DNA of 64,000 nt from Croceivirga lutea (GCF_014235875.1 NZ_JACJUK010000001.1:372001-436000), one strand, 5' to 3'; positions 36,476 to 46,284 are shown, counted from the first letter of the stretch. The notes: generated by a model from the letters alone, not told the origin. Numbers and translations are program-made.

Positions 36476-37201
36476 ATGGAATGTGCTACTATACATTACA
36501 AGCAACCCCACTTTTTTCCGATGCATTTGCATCCGGATAGGTATACCTTTTCTTATATTTTATCGGGCGGGGCACAATTTATACACCAACAACGCCTGTA
36601 TACCTTAACTAAAGGTGATATTGTCGTAATACCGCCATACATCGCTCATCAAACCTTAATTGAAGACTATTTTCATTACCAAGTAATTCGGGTTCCTAAT
36701 CTGTTTGTTTTTTGCGATGCGAAGGAAAAACAAGGCATTCATATCCTAAAAAACCAGCCAACAATAGTACTGCAATTTCAGCAATGGTTTGAAGCTATAC
36801 AATCTCACAATCACCAGTCTGTACCCATTCCTTTAGCTTTTCAGTCGTTTTTAAGAGGTCAGCAAGAATCCAACCATCCTACTTTCAACAAAGTAAAAGT
36901 GGCATTAACGCATTTACATCAAAATTTTCAACGTAAAATAGCGGTAGAAGCGTTATCAGATTTAACCCATTTAAGCGAAAGTAGTTTTCAGCGTATATTT
37001 AAAAATACCATGGGTATTTCGCCTACACGGTATTTACTCAACCTAAGAATAGAAAAGGCAAAAGAATTAATTAAAGAAAGCGACTCCCTTACCAATATTG
37101 CTTACGATACCGGTTTTTTTGACCAAAGTCATTTTACCAAATACTTTAAAATAAATGTGGGTATGCTACCCAAACGTTACGCCGCTATTGTTAAAAAATG
37201 A
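36476..37201 (+). CDS. AraC-family regulator with cupin sensor
   Basis: 241 residues. The N-terminal cupin (about 10-95: MHLHPDRYTFSYILSGGAQF, GDIVVIPPYIAHQT) is followed by a C-terminal AraC HTH pair (KIAVEALSDLTHLSESSFQRIFKNTMGISPTRY; LTNIAYDTGFFDQSHFTKYFKINVGMLPKRY). It lies 57 nt upstream of the 2,2-dialkylglycine decarboxylase gene in the same direction and probably regulates it in response to a related amino acid. Direct partner not proven. Confidence 0.85.
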   Translation: MECATIHYKQPHFFPMHLHPDRYTFSYILSGGAQFIHQQRLYTLTKGDIVVIPPYIAHQTLIEDYFHYQVIRVPNLFVFCDAKEKQGIHILKNQPTIVLQFQQWFEAIQSHNHQSVPIPLAFQSFLRGQQESNHPTFNKVKVALTHLHQNFQRKIAVEALSDLTHLSESSFQRIFKNTMGISPTRYLLNLRIEKAKELIKESDSLTNIAYDTGFFDQSHFTKYFKINVGMLPKRYAAIVKK

Positions 37202-37258
37202 TAGGATTTTACAATTTTTAGACGGTTTAAAATCGGTTCTTCGGAGAAAGAAACAACT

Positions 37259-38560
37259 ATGGACACCTCTAAAGCCGAAGAACTAGTAGACGTACAAAAA
37301 AACTTAATTCGTTACTGTGGAGAATTTGTACCCTTTATTGCAGAGAAAGCCAAGGGCAGTTATATCTACGATAAAGACGGCAAGGCAATTTTAGACTTTA
37401 CCTCAGGGCAAATGTGTTCGGTTTTTGGGCACAATCACCCCAAGTTTGTTGAAATCTTAGAAAATGCGGGTAGTAAAGCCATACACTTATTAAGCGCTAT
37501 TTTATCCCCACCAGTACTAGCATTAGCCGAGCGGCTTACCCAGGAATTACCCAAAAGTTTGTCAAAATGTCTCTTTTTAAATACCGGTTCAGAGTCTAAC
37601 GAAGCCGCTATACGTATGGCTAAACTGGTTACGGGTGGCCATGAAGTTATTGGTTTTTCGGGCTCTTGGCATGGGATGACCGCAGGAGCACAGTCGTACA
37701 CCTATTCCAAAACCCGAAAAGGCTACGGTCCGGCCATGCCGGGTAATATTATGATACCTGCACCCTACGAATACCGGTGCCCTATACAACATTGTAAGGG
37801 CAGTTGTGATAACAGTTGTTTAGAGGTAGGCATGCAAATGGCCGACCAACAATCAGTAGGGGAGTATGCGGCACTAATTGCAGAACCCTTGTTAAGTGCA
37901 GCGGGAATGTTAGTGTTACCACCCCATTATGTAAAACGCCTTAAAGAGCTGTGTGAAGAACGTGGTTTACTCCTCATTTTTGACGAAGCCCAAACCGCTT
38001 TGGGGCGACTAGGAACCTCTTTTGCCTTTGAAGCTTATGATGTGGTGCCCGATTTTTTAACGCTCAGTAAAACCCTTGGTGGCGGTCTACCGTTAGCAGC
38101 TACCGTTACCTCAGAAGCCATTGAAGAAGCCTGTTATCGTAGCGGGTTTGTCTATGTAACCTCTCATGTATCAGACCCCTTTACCGCCTCGTTTGGTGTA
38201 GCAGCCTTTGAAATTTTATACCAAGAGCAGTTGGCCGAAGCCGCCAAAGAAAAAGGAGCCTATTTAAAGTCACAATTGTTGCAATTGCAAAACGAACACC
38301 AATGTATTGGAGACGTACGTGGCAAAGGCTTGTTGTTAGGGGTAGAAATTGTAAAAGACCGCGAAACCAAAGCACCCGATGATGCTTTAGGCCAACAAAT
38401 TTGCAGTCGTTGTTTTGAGCTCGGTTTAAATATGAATATTGTGCGTATGAAAGGCTATGGCAGCGTTTTTCGTATTGCGCCGCCACTAACCATAAGTTAT
38501 GCCGAAATGGATAGCGGAATTGCTATTTTGAATCAGGCCATAGCGGAGTGTTGCTCATAG
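37259..38560 (+). CDS. dgdA: 2,2-dialkylglycine decarboxylase-like class III aminotransferase
   Basis: 433 residues. Closely follows the known 2,2-dialkylglycine decarboxylase: FTSGQM near 50 (Gln), FSGSWHGMTAG (Trp), AEPLLSAAGM (Ser), the PLP lysine in TLSKTLGGGLPLA, HVSDPF (metal-site Asp), and FRIAPPLT (Arg). The enzyme decarboxylates and transaminates dialkylamino acids such as 2-aminoisobutyrate, forming ketones. PLP-dependent, cytoplasmic. The codon use and G+C look higher than in the A+T-rich island that starts just after. Upstream AraC regulator is likely its regulator. Confidence 0.85.
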   Translation: MDTSKAEELVDVQKNLIRYCGEFVPFIAEKAKGSYIYDKDGKAILDFTSGQMCSVFGHNHPKFVEILENAGSKAIHLLSAILSPPVLALAERLTQELPKSLSKCLFLNTGSESNEAAIRMAKLVTGGHEVIGFSGSWHGMTAGAQSYTYSKTRKGYGPAMPGNIMIPAPYEYRCPIQHCKGSCDNSCLEVGMQMADQQSVGEYAALIAEPLLSAAGMLVLPPHYVKRLKELCEERGLLLIFDEAQTALGRLGTSFAFEAYDVVPDFLTLSKTLGGGLPLAATVTSEAIEEACYRSGFVYVTSHVSDPFTASFGVAAFEILYQEQLAEAAKEKGAYLKSQLLQLQNEHQCIGDVRGKGLLLGVEIVKDRETKAPDDALGQQICSRCFELGLNMNIVRMKGYGSVFRIAPPLTISYAEMDSGIAILNQAIAECCS

Positions 38561-38577
38561 TTTTTAAGTGAAATTTT

Positions 38578-39030
38578 CTGTTGCGTCAAGCTGATTAGAA
38601 TTCTCTGAAAAATTTATAAAAACTTCATTACTAAAATTCCAGCTACTATTATACATAACCCGTGAAAAGTAAGTTTAGCTAGTGGCTGATTTTATTTGGT
38701 GTCGAGATGAAGCGGTGGCAAACTAAATTCTTGTTTTCAGATTATTCATGCCATTAATACCGTAATTTCCTTGACATAATTCTGGACGTTATAACACAGG
38801 CAAGCTTTACTATAACTGAATTATGTGCAAATAGCGTTAGACACGCTATTACTGAAATCACTACAAATGTACTATAATGTTCTGCGTTATGTAACTTGAG
38901 CTTTGATTAAAAGCGAAAGTTGTTACCATCTTCATTGATTTTTTTCTTTCTAAAAATTCTCTTTTCAAAAGGTAATGGAGTACTTATTAACTGACCGACG
39001 GTAGGAGGGAGGGCAATGTGTGCGGAATGG
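38578..39030. repeat. Island repeat A (left end; body and tail form)
   Basis: Non-coding. It begins with TTGCGTCAAGCTGA, as in repeat B at 43172, and runs with high similarity to 43313-43676: the AGCyAG(T/C)GGCT element, the segment around TACCGTAATTTCCTTGACAT, then the hairpin at 38830-38850 and AAAAGGTAATGGAGTAC. It ends with the tail GGCAATGTGTGCGGAATGG at 39012-39030. It lacks the GGCCTAAG head found in B, C and D. The SIR2-STAND promoter starts 24 nt after the tail. The rest of 38561-39099 shows no gene. Confidence 0.85.
38830..38850. repeat. Conserved hairpin in repeat A
   Basis: AATAGCG pairs with CGCTATT across a 7-nt loop. The equivalent hairpin in repeat B (43471-43492) has a stem one pair longer and a different loop, so pairing is conserved while sequence changes. 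Confidence 0.7.
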
Positions 39031-39053
39031 GTTTTAATAAGATAATTCTTAAC

Positions 39054-39061
39054 TATATTTG
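39054..39061 (+). promoter_or_regulatory. -7 box for the SIR2-STAND gene
   Basis: TATATTTG matches TAnnTTTG and is 38 nt upstream of the ATG at 39100. It sits 24 nt after the end of repeat A, so the gene appears to carry its own promoter. Confidence 0.5.
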
Positions 39062-39099
39062 GTTGTTATACTATTATCACTAAAATTCTTACAAATAGA

Positions 39100-42000
39100 A
39101 TGAGTAGCCAAAAATTTCCACAACACCTCTTGGAAGCTATTGCGGGCAATAAATTAATTGTTTTTGCCGGTAGTGGAACATCACATAATTTAAAATTCCC
39201 TTCTTGGAATGAACTTGTAATTCAGATTATCGACTCAATAGTTACAAGTACTGGAGATAAAAAGTTAAATGCATTTAAAGGGGTTCTGGAAACAGGTGCA
39301 ATGGAAGCAATTGACGTTTTGACTCAAATTGAAAAACAAGGATATAGAAAGAATTCTTTTGATTATTTAGAAAAAAATCTAAGAATTGCTTCCAATGAAG
39401 ATTTGTCATTACAAAATGAGCTTTTTGAACTATGCCCTAAAATAATAACAACCAATTATGATCACGCTTTTGAACATGCACTAGGAGATAAGGTTCACAA
39501 AATAGGATATGAGAGCATCCATGGAATGACCAATTTATCAAAAAAGAGCAATTACATATTTAAAATTCATGGTGATATTGATAATCCTGATAAGTGTATT
39601 TTGTTTCAATCGGACTATAATAAACTTTATAAAGAAAATCAGGAAAATTTATTTTTAACTAGATTGAGAAGTTTGATTCTTGATAGAACAATACTTTTTA
39701 TTGGCTTCAGTCTATCCGACCCCTACGTTAAGGAAGTTTTTAGTAAAATGAATGAATTAACTGGTGGTATGATGGATAAGCATTATTTGATTACCACTCA
39801 AGAGGATTTTAGTCTTCCTTTTATAGAGCCCATTGTATTAGAAAGTTACGCCCATGTTTTGGAGACTATTAAGGCCTTAAAAGTTATTACTGATAGCAAA
39901 GTTGAATCAGGAGATATTTCTAAAACACAAGTGGAGTTGAATGATGTAGATTCTACAAATAAGGCATCAGAAACCAAAACAACTCTCCTATTTGCAGATC
40001 CAATAGATAAAAATTTTGATTTTAAGCCAGAGATAAGTTTTAAATCTATCGGTAATTATCAGGCTCTGTTTCAACAATCCATTTTAAACATGGACAAACT
40101 GCGCAATGTCGAAAATGGATACCTTTTTCTATTTACCCAAACTATCAAAGGGAGTTTAGTTATCGAGGATGAGTATTTGTGCTCCAGACAGATATCTCAT
40201 GAGGATTTAATGGATAATATATCGGAAAATATATCTGGGGTCTTCGTTTTTACAAATAAGTTGCCAAATTTTAAAGAAAGTTCGACGGGTAGAATACCCT
40301 GTTCTTATCTAATCGAAGAGAATTCCTCAAAACAAAAAAAACGTATAGATTCTTTGCTTTATAAGATAAGCCGAGGGAGAGAGGATTTTTATAAAGACTC
40401 AAATCAAATTTTCAATGATGCACAATTTGAAGTACTATCCCTTGTCAAAGGTAAAGTAACCAATGTAAGCGCGGAGCATAGTCTTTCTCGATATATAGAC
40501 AAAAAATTACTATCACATTTTATTGGCAGAAAAACTGATGTAGAAAATATTATAAGAAAAGTTATTGATTTAGAATTTGAGGATAAAATACTCACAATTA
40601 AAGGCTCTGGTGGAATAGGTAAAACCACAATAATAATAAAAGCAGCTATAGAGTTAGCGAAAAGGGAGTTATTCAACTCAATTGAATACATATCCTGTCA
40701 GTCGATATCATCTTTGGAAAACCTAAAGTATCAAATTTCAAATTGTCTAGGTTTAGATTCCAGTTCTGATTTAATCTCCCAATTGCACGCATTAGGGAAA
40801 GAGAAAAATACGATTATAATACTTGACAATTTTGAAACTTTACTTAGCCTGCCGGAGAGCTTAGAGATGCTTGAAATTGTATCAGTTGTATGTGATTATT
40901 GCCTGGTGGTAACCACAAGTAGACAATTGTTAGACTTGGAATTTGAAGAACTCTATGAACTTAGAAGACTTACTACCGAAGAAGGTTTAGAACTTTTCAC
41001 GACATATTATAAAGGTAAATTAGATGAAGAAGAACAAAGAATTCTAAGGTATGACATTGTAGAAGAATTATTGAATAATAACCCACTTGCAATTAAGATA
41101 GTATCAAAAGGAGTTCCTCATTCTAAAAGTATGCGAATATTATGTGATGAGTTGAAAGAGAATATATTTAGCAATGAGAACTTAGATAGAATTTTTGAAA
41201 AACCAGAAGATATTAACATTGAAAAATCAAAGTCCTTATACTATTCTATAAAGTACTCGTACGACAAGTTAAACCCCCAAGAAAAATTATCTTTTGAATT
41301 ACTTTCATTATTTCCTGATGGAATTCATGTAGAGAACCTTAAAAAGTTTGCCAAACAAAATAAGACTTCTCCAATAAAAATTACGGACAAGGAAATAAAA
41401 TCATTAAATGACAAATCCTTACTAGAAAATAGCAGTGGTTTTCTTAAACTTCAATCAATAGTAAATAGATTTTCCAATCATCAATTTAATCTAAAAGACA
41501 AAGTGGTTAAACGAAGTTTTTACACTTTATGTTTTGAGTATAACTACTTCTTCATAGATTTTCTACAAAATTATTTGAAAATTTCAGATTCTTTACAAGC
41601 GCAAGATGATAATATAAATAACTATCTAAGATGTATTGATTATATGGAGTTTATCAATAAGAAAGATGAGGAAAAGCTAGATTATATCGATTGTCTTGCG
41701 AATTTTTTTAGAAATATAAATCAACATACAGAGTTCACAATTAAACTTAATAAAATTGAGCACCTTTTTAGTGAAAATGAAAATGGAGTAAAGCTGATAA
41801 AACTAATAAAGCTTCATCTTCTTTTTTGGTGCAAAAGATTTAGCGGTGTTTCAAACGAGGTAAAAGGTTTAATTACAAAACAAGAAATTCAACTTTTAGA
41901 CCTAGAAGATAAAGTTGAAAAAATGATTTATGGGAAGGCAATGTCTATAAACACCTGTGAAGGAGATTCTTTATTTTTGGTCGAGGATTATATAAAAAGG

Positions 42001-42648
42001 AAATATTTACAGCCTAATATAATTAATGAAATATATCGCGTTGGTTTCAAAAAAATCGCGTTAGAATTAATTGAATATGAATCCGACCCAGATTTTGGAA
42101 ATTATGAAATAATGCTTGCAAACGATTGTCTTTCTGAAGATGATTTAGTTAATTATCTAAAGAGGTTATATAAAAAGGAAACATTGGAATTAATTCAAAC
42201 TACTTATACCAGATTAAAACTAAATCCGAAAATCGAAATTGATACATCGTCGTTCGTAGTTACAAATCCTTATACTCAAGGTATGGTATATTTAATTAAA
42301 GCTATAAAAGAAACGGATATTGATTTAAAAAATAAGCACTTTTTAAATGCTTTAAACCATTTACAACATATTAGATATTACTATGTAGAAGCCATATTTC
42401 AGTATTGTAGTTTTTTGAAAATGGCGGGTAAAACAAAGGATTTCACTAAATATTTAGAAATAGGTTTAAAACAATCAACCAAATTTAGTTTTTATTATCT
42501 CAAACATAAATTCCTAAAGTTTGAAGACAGCTCTTTAAAGTATGATGAAAATGAAATATTCCAGAAATTACCTCAGTTAAAAAAAGACGAGATTGAAAAC
42601 TATGTAAAGGAATTTAAACAAAAACAAAAAGGAAAGAAAAGGAAGTGA
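39100..42648 (+). CDS. SIR2-STAND NTPase, Avs-type anti-phage defence protein
   Basis: 1182 residues. N-terminal SIR2-like NADase domain (about 1-280): VFAGSGTS near 21-27, TTNYDH with Asn119, KIHGD with His157, LFIGFSLSDPYV near 203. A region of about 190 residues (285-475) of unknown fold follows. The STAND NTPase has its P-loop at 502-510 (GSGGIGKTT), Walker B IIILDNFE near 572, TTSR sensor, and NNPLAIKIV. The remaining 500 residues are helical-repeat-like, the usual target-sensing part. Related SIR2-STAND proteins deplete NAD on sensing phage proteins. It is alone between repeats A and B and is visibly A+T richer than dgdA, fitting transfer. Confidence 0.85.
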   Translation: MSSQKFPQHLLEAIAGNKLIVFAGSGTSHNLKFPSWNELVIQIIDSIVTSTGDKKLNAFKGVLETGAMEAIDVLTQIEKQGYRKNSFDYLEKNLRIASNEDLSLQNELFELCPKIITTNYDHAFEHALGDKVHKIGYESIHGMTNLSKKSNYIFKIHGDIDNPDKCILFQSDYNKLYKENQENLFLTRLRSLILDRTILFIGFSLSDPYVKEVFSKMNELTGGMMDKHYLITTQEDFSLPFIEPIVLESYAHVLETIKALKVITDSKVESGDISKTQVELNDVDSTNKASETKTTLLFADPIDKNFDFKPEISFKSIGNYQALFQQSILNMDKLRNVENGYLFLFTQTIKGSLVIEDEYLCSRQISHEDLMDNISENISGVFVFTNKLPNFKESSTGRIPCSYLIEENSSKQKKRIDSLLYKISRGREDFYKDSNQIFNDAQFEVLSLVKGKVTNVSAEHSLSRYIDKKLLSHFIGRKTDVENIIRKVIDLEFEDKILTIKGSGGIGKTTIIIKAAIELAKRELFNSIEYISCQSISSLENLKYQISNCLGLDSSSDLISQLHALGKEKNTIIILDNFETLLSLPESLEMLEIVSVVCDYCLVVTTSRQLLDLEFEELYELRRLTTEEGLELFTTYYKGKLDEEEQRILRYDIVEELLNNNPLAIKIVSKGVPHSKSMRILCDELKENIFSNENLDRIFEKPEDINIEKSKSLYYSIKYSYDKLNPQEKLSFELLSLFPDGIHVENLKKFAKQNKTSPIKITDKEIKSLNDKSLLENSSGFLKLQSIVNRFSNHQFNLKDKVVKRSFYTLCFEYNYFFIDFLQNYLKISDSLQAQDDNINNYLRCIDYMEFINKKDEEKLDYIDCLANFFRNINQHTEFTIKLNKIEHLFSENENGVKLIKLIKLHLLFWCKRFSGVSNEVKGLITKQEIQLLDLEDKVEKMIYGKAMSINTCEGDSLFLVEDYIKRKYLQPNIINEIYRVGFKKIALELIEYESDPDFGNYEIMLANDCLSEDDLVNYLKRLYKKETLELIQTTYTRLKLNPKIEIDTSSFVVTNPYTQGMVYLIKAIKETDIDLKNKHFLNALNHLQHIRYYYVEAIFQYCSFLKMAGKTKDFTKYLEIGLKQSTKFSFYYLKHKFLKFEDSSLKYDENEIFQKLPQLKKDEIENYVKEFKQKQKGKKRK

Positions 42649-42669
42649 CAATTTGAATCCGCGAAAGAC

Positions 42670-43195
42670 GGCCTAAGAGAATTTTGGTAAAACAATAGGG
42701 GAGAGGAGCGGCCATATTTTTATTGCCTCCGACGAACGAGGCACGAGAGAGAGGAAGGCACTTTTTGTAATAAGTAAATTTCTTAATATTCTAGGTCTTA
42801 AGAGTTACAATGGATCCTAAAATATAGCGACTAAACCGTGATTGTTTCCAAAATTATCTACGTGACAAAAGAAATTAGCCAGTGGCTGATTGCTTTTGGT
42901 GGCGGGTTGGAGCGTTGGCATTTTTTTGTTTCGCAGCCGCATCATCTCGCTCAAAGTATACTTTGCCGTATCAAGAAAAAAAGATAAAAGAAACGCTTAT
43001 TGGTTACCATGTTGAAATCCTATTTTACATAATGTTAGAAACACCTAAAGAAAAACTTCAAACATGACTAGAGGTTAGCAAGGGCTAAGAATTTTGCTCG
43101 CTTTGCCAGCGCTTCATCTCGCTCATATTTTGAAAGGTCTACTAGACCTTCCAAAATACTGCCGTTAGCTGTTGCGGCAAGCTGACAAGAATGTT
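42670..43195. repeat. Island repeat B, first part (head)
   Basis: Non-coding, starting 22 nt after the SIR2-STAND stop with GGCCTAAGAGAATTTTGG. It is almost identical to 50775-51090 in repeat D over about 310 bases, then continues at lower similarity to about 51303. It contains the AGCCAGTGGCT element, the perfect palindrome CAAAGTATACTTTG near 42952-42965, and the hairpin AAGGTCT/AGACCTT at 43134-43150. No gene; a 61-codon frame inside is not credible. Bases 43196-43312 between the two halves hold no recognised element. Confidence 0.9.
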
Positions 43196-43312
43196 GTAGA
43201 AAAAAATCTTGCATACATTTCCTCGAATACGAGAATTTTGGTAGCACGGGAAATTATAGAAATATTTTAAAATATTAGAATCATAAATTCCTTTTGACAT
43301 ACGCAAGAACAA

Positions 43313-43676
43313 TGATTAGCCAGCGGCTGATTTTATTTGGTGGCGAGATGAAGCGGTGGCAAACTAAATTCTTGTTTTCAGATAATTCATGCTATTAATA
43401 CCGTAATTTCCTTGACATAATTCTGGACGTTATACTACAGGCAAGCTTTACTATAACTGAATTTTGTGCAAATAGCGCGGAAATGCGCTATTCAGGAATT
43501 AATTACAAAATGTACTATAATGTTCCGCGTTATGTAACTTGAGCTTTGGTTAAAAGCGAAAGTTGTTACCATTTTTATTGATTTTTTTCTTCCTTAAAAT
43601 TTTCTTCTTAAAAGGTAATGGAGTACTCTTTGCCCGAAGCGACGACAGGAGCGAAGTGGTAATGTGTATGGAATGG
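43313..43676. repeat. Island repeat B, second part (body and tail)
   Basis: Very similar to 38672-39030 of repeat A throughout. It contains the hairpin AATAGCGC/GCGCTATT (43471-43478 and 43485-43492) and AAAAGGTAATGGAGTAC, and ends in the tail GGAGCGAAGTGGTAATGTGT followed by ATGGAATGG. The DUF6660-like gene follows 53 nt later. Confidence 0.9.
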
Positions 43677-43715
43677 TCAATATGCCTTTGCACAGCCATT
43701 GCATCTAGAATTTAA

Positions 43716-43723
43716 TATCTTTG
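43716..43723 (+). promoter_or_regulatory. Candidate -7 box for the metal module
   Basis: TATCTTTG matches TAnnTTTG and ends 5 nt before the ATG at 43729. A -33 TTG at a normal spacing is not present, so confidence is modest. If real, the message would be nearly leaderless. Confidence 0.35.
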
Positions 43724-43728
43724 TACCA

Positions 43729-44046
43729 ATGAAATTTTTAAGCATCATCCTAGCTTTTACAATGCTCACTTTGACCGCGAAGCCATGTTCTGATGGTCAA
43801 AATTTTGATGACCAACAACAGCAAGAGCTGAGCATAGACCATAATCATCAAGAAGATAATGATGATTCTTGTCCTATAACTTGTATTTGTAATTGTTGTG
43901 GTATGTCGATAGCCTATGAACCTTTACCCACATTTGAACTCAATTTTTACACCAGCATTTCTACACAATCAATAGCTATCTATCAGTCAATTTATAGATT
44001 TGATTTTCATTCCAACATTTGGCAACCGCCCCAAGTAATTAGCTAA
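43729..44046 (+). CDS. Small Cys/His-rich exported protein, DUF6660-like
   Basis: 105 residues from the ATG at 43729; ten codons upstream are in frame but lack a hydrophobic start. A signal peptide (FLSIILAFTMLTLTA) is followed by KPCSDG, an acidic His segment (DHNHQEDNDD), then a cluster CPITCICNCCG. Such proteins precede TonB receptors in flavobacterial metal-resistance clusters and resemble the DUF6660 family. The Cys and His content suggests metal binding in the periplasm. It is followed 49 nt later by the TonB receptor and is probably co-transcribed. Confidence 0.65.
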   Translation: MKFLSIILAFTMLTLTAKPCSDGQNFDDQQQQELSIDHNHQEDNDDSCPITCICNCCGMSIAYEPLPTFELNFYTSISTQSIAIYQSIYRFDFHSNIWQPPQVIS

Positions 44047-44095
44047 GACTTCTAGATTTTTAAATCACTTTTTTAGTTAATTACAATCATATTCA

Positions 44096-46282
44096 ATGAA
44101 CAAACACATTTTGAGCGTAAAGCTCATGTTTTTGCTATGCCTATCGCTACAGGCACAAAAATCAGATATTCAAATAACCGTCTATTCAGAGGATGAAAAC
44201 GAACCCTTAATAGGTGCTACAGTTTACTTTGAAACATTAGAAAAAGGAGCTATTACCAATTTTGATGGTATAGCAGAATTTACCGAAATACCTAACGGTC
44301 AACATTCAACAGTAATTTCATTTTTAGGCTTTCAAACATTAGAAACAACAATTCAAGTACCTAGTGATGCGGATTATATTTTTAAACTTAAAGTAGATGC
44401 TAACGTATTAGATGAAGTGGTACTTCAATCTACACGTAGTACAAGGACTGTAAAAAAGATACCAACACGTATTGAGTTTATTGGCGTCGAGGAACTAGGG
44501 GAGAAAGCAATAATGAATCCTACTAATATTTCTATGGTGCTTCGAGAAAGCACAGGAATACAAATGCAACAAACATCATTAAGTAGTGGGAGTACCAATA
44601 TTCGTATTCAAGGTTTAGATGGTAGGTATACACAGCTTTTAAGAGATGGATTTCCATTATATGGTGGTTTCTCAAGTGGGTTAAGTATTTTACAAATCCC
44701 ACCTTTAGACTTACAACAATTTGAAATTATTAAAGGAAGTTCGTCAACACTTTATGGTGGCGGTGCTATTGCAGGATTAGTAAATATGGTATCTAAAACA
44801 CCATATGAAGAACCTGCATTAGATATTATGCTAACTCAAACCCAAGCGTTAGGAAGTACAGCCAATGTATTTTATAGCAAACGAAATGAAAAATTCGGTA
44901 TATCACTTTATGGTTCTGGTCATTATCAAAAAGCATACGACCCAGAAGATGATGGCTTTAGTAACCTACCAAAAACAACATCAATTTCATTCAATCCAAA
45001 ATTATTTTATTATCCATCAGATAAAACAACACTTTGGTTTGGATTAAACGGAACGTACGATGATAGAATTGGTGGAGATATGACCAAAATTGAAAGTGGT
45101 GAGGATGGTATTCATCAATATACAGAAGAAAACAATTCAAAACGATTAAGCAGTCAATTGGTATATCAAACACAATTAGATGCTGTCAGTTCATTAGAGT
45201 TTAAAAATAGTGTCTCTTTTTTCGATAGGAATTTAACCGTTCCAGATTTTAATTTTGATGGCAAACAAACAAATACGTTTACTGAAATCACATATAATAC
45301 AGCATCAGAAAAAACGGATTGGATAGTTGGAGCTAATCTTTATACCTCAAATTTTGATGAAAATGATAACGCACCATTACAGAGAGACCAAAAAGATGTA
45401 ACCTTTGGCGCATTTGCAAATAATATTTATGACTTATCAGATAATTGGATATTAGAAACAGGATTAAGAGCAGATTATAATACGGATTTCGGTTTCTTCC
45501 CACTTCCAAGAATTTCATTACTTTATAAAAACAATAGTGGATTTTCAAGTAGAATTGGTGGAGGTTTAGGATATAAGATTCCAGATATTTTTACAGAAGA
45601 AGCAGAATATATCAATTTTGAAAATGTGCTTGCTATAGATAAATCTACAGTAGATGCAGAACGTTCTTATGGTGTTAATTTCGATGTAAACTATCAAACA
45701 CGATTATCGGATGAAATTGGTTTTTCCATAAACCAATTATTCTATGTGACTGCAATAAATGATGGATTGCTTTTAAATTCAACAGATAACGGTTTATTTC
45801 AGTTTGAAAATGCACCAGATGAAATATTCAGTAAAGGAGCAGAAACCAATATAAAATTTACATACAAAGACTTTAGATGGTTTTTAAACTATGCACTAAT
45901 TGATACCAAATTAAATTATTTACCTGGCAATCCACAGAAGCCATTAACCGCAAAACATAACGCAGGTAGTGTTTTAATGTACGAATCTGAAAAATGGCGT
46001 ATTGGTTATGAAACCTTTTATACAGGCAAACAGTTTTTATCTAACGGAACAGAGACTACAGACTTTGTAACTATGGGTTTATTGGTGATGCGTAACTTTA
46101 AATTAGGAAGTGTATTTGTGAATTTTGAGAATTTTACAGATAGAAGACAAAGCAGGTTTTCACCTTTGGTTTTACCACCTCACGAAAATCCTGTTTTCCC
46201 AGAAATATATGCGCCAACAGATGGTTTTATATTTAGTGTAGGTCTTATTATTAAACCATTTGGAAACGAAGACCACGATTAA
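44096..46282 (+). CDS. TonB-dependent outer-membrane receptor (metal module)
   Basis: 728 residues. Signal peptide ending LQAQ, then a carboxypeptidase-like beta domain (about 25-105: PLIGATVYFETLEKGAITNFDGIAEF), a plug domain (about 120-235: VLDEVVLQSTRSTRTVKKIPTRIEFI, GLDGRYTQLLRDGFPLYGG, GSSSTLYGGGAIAGLVNMVSK), and a 22-strand barrel ending with aromatic residues. The TonB receptor normally imports a nutrient; placed between a Cys-rich protein, a Fur regulator and a P-type ATPase, it more likely handles a metal ion. The Fur gene starts 2 nt after its stop. Confidence 0.9.
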   Translation: MNKHILSVKLMFLLCLSLQAQKSDIQITVYSEDENEPLIGATVYFETLEKGAITNFDGIAEFTEIPNGQHSTVISFLGFQTLETTIQVPSDADYIFKLKVDANVLDEVVLQSTRSTRTVKKIPTRIEFIGVEELGEKAIMNPTNISMVLRESTGIQMQQTSLSSGSTNIRIQGLDGRYTQLLRDGFPLYGGFSSGLSILQIPPLDLQQFEIIKGSSSTLYGGGAIAGLVNMVSKTPYEEPALDIMLTQTQALGSTANVFYSKRNEKFGISLYGSGHYQKAYDPEDDGFSNLPKTTSISFNPKLFYYPSDKTTLWFGLNGTYDDRIGGDMTKIESGEDGIHQYTEENNSKRLSSQLVYQTQLDAVSSLEFKNSVSFFDRNLTVPDFNFDGKQTNTFTEITYNTASEKTDWIVGANLYTSNFDENDNAPLQRDQKDVTFGAFANNIYDLSDNWILETGLRADYNTDFGFFPLPRISLLYKNNSGFSSRIGGGLGYKIPDIFTEEAEYINFENVLAIDKSTVDAERSYGVNFDVNYQTRLSDEIGFSINQLFYVTAINDGLLLNSTDNGLFQFENAPDEIFSKGAETNIKFTYKDFRWFLNYALIDTKLNYLPGNPQKPLTAKHNAGSVLMYESEKWRIGYETFYTGKQFLSNGTETTDFVTMGLLVMRNFKLGSVFVNFENFTDRRQSRFSPLVLPPHENPVFPEIYAPTDGFIFSVGLIIKPFGNEDHD

Positions 46283-46284
46283 AT

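Noticed and set aside
42882-43067. 61-codon ORF (MADCFWWRVG...) inside repeat B
   Set aside because: It lies in a non-coding repeat with hairpins, has no homolog pattern, and the same frame is not kept in repeat D because of indels.
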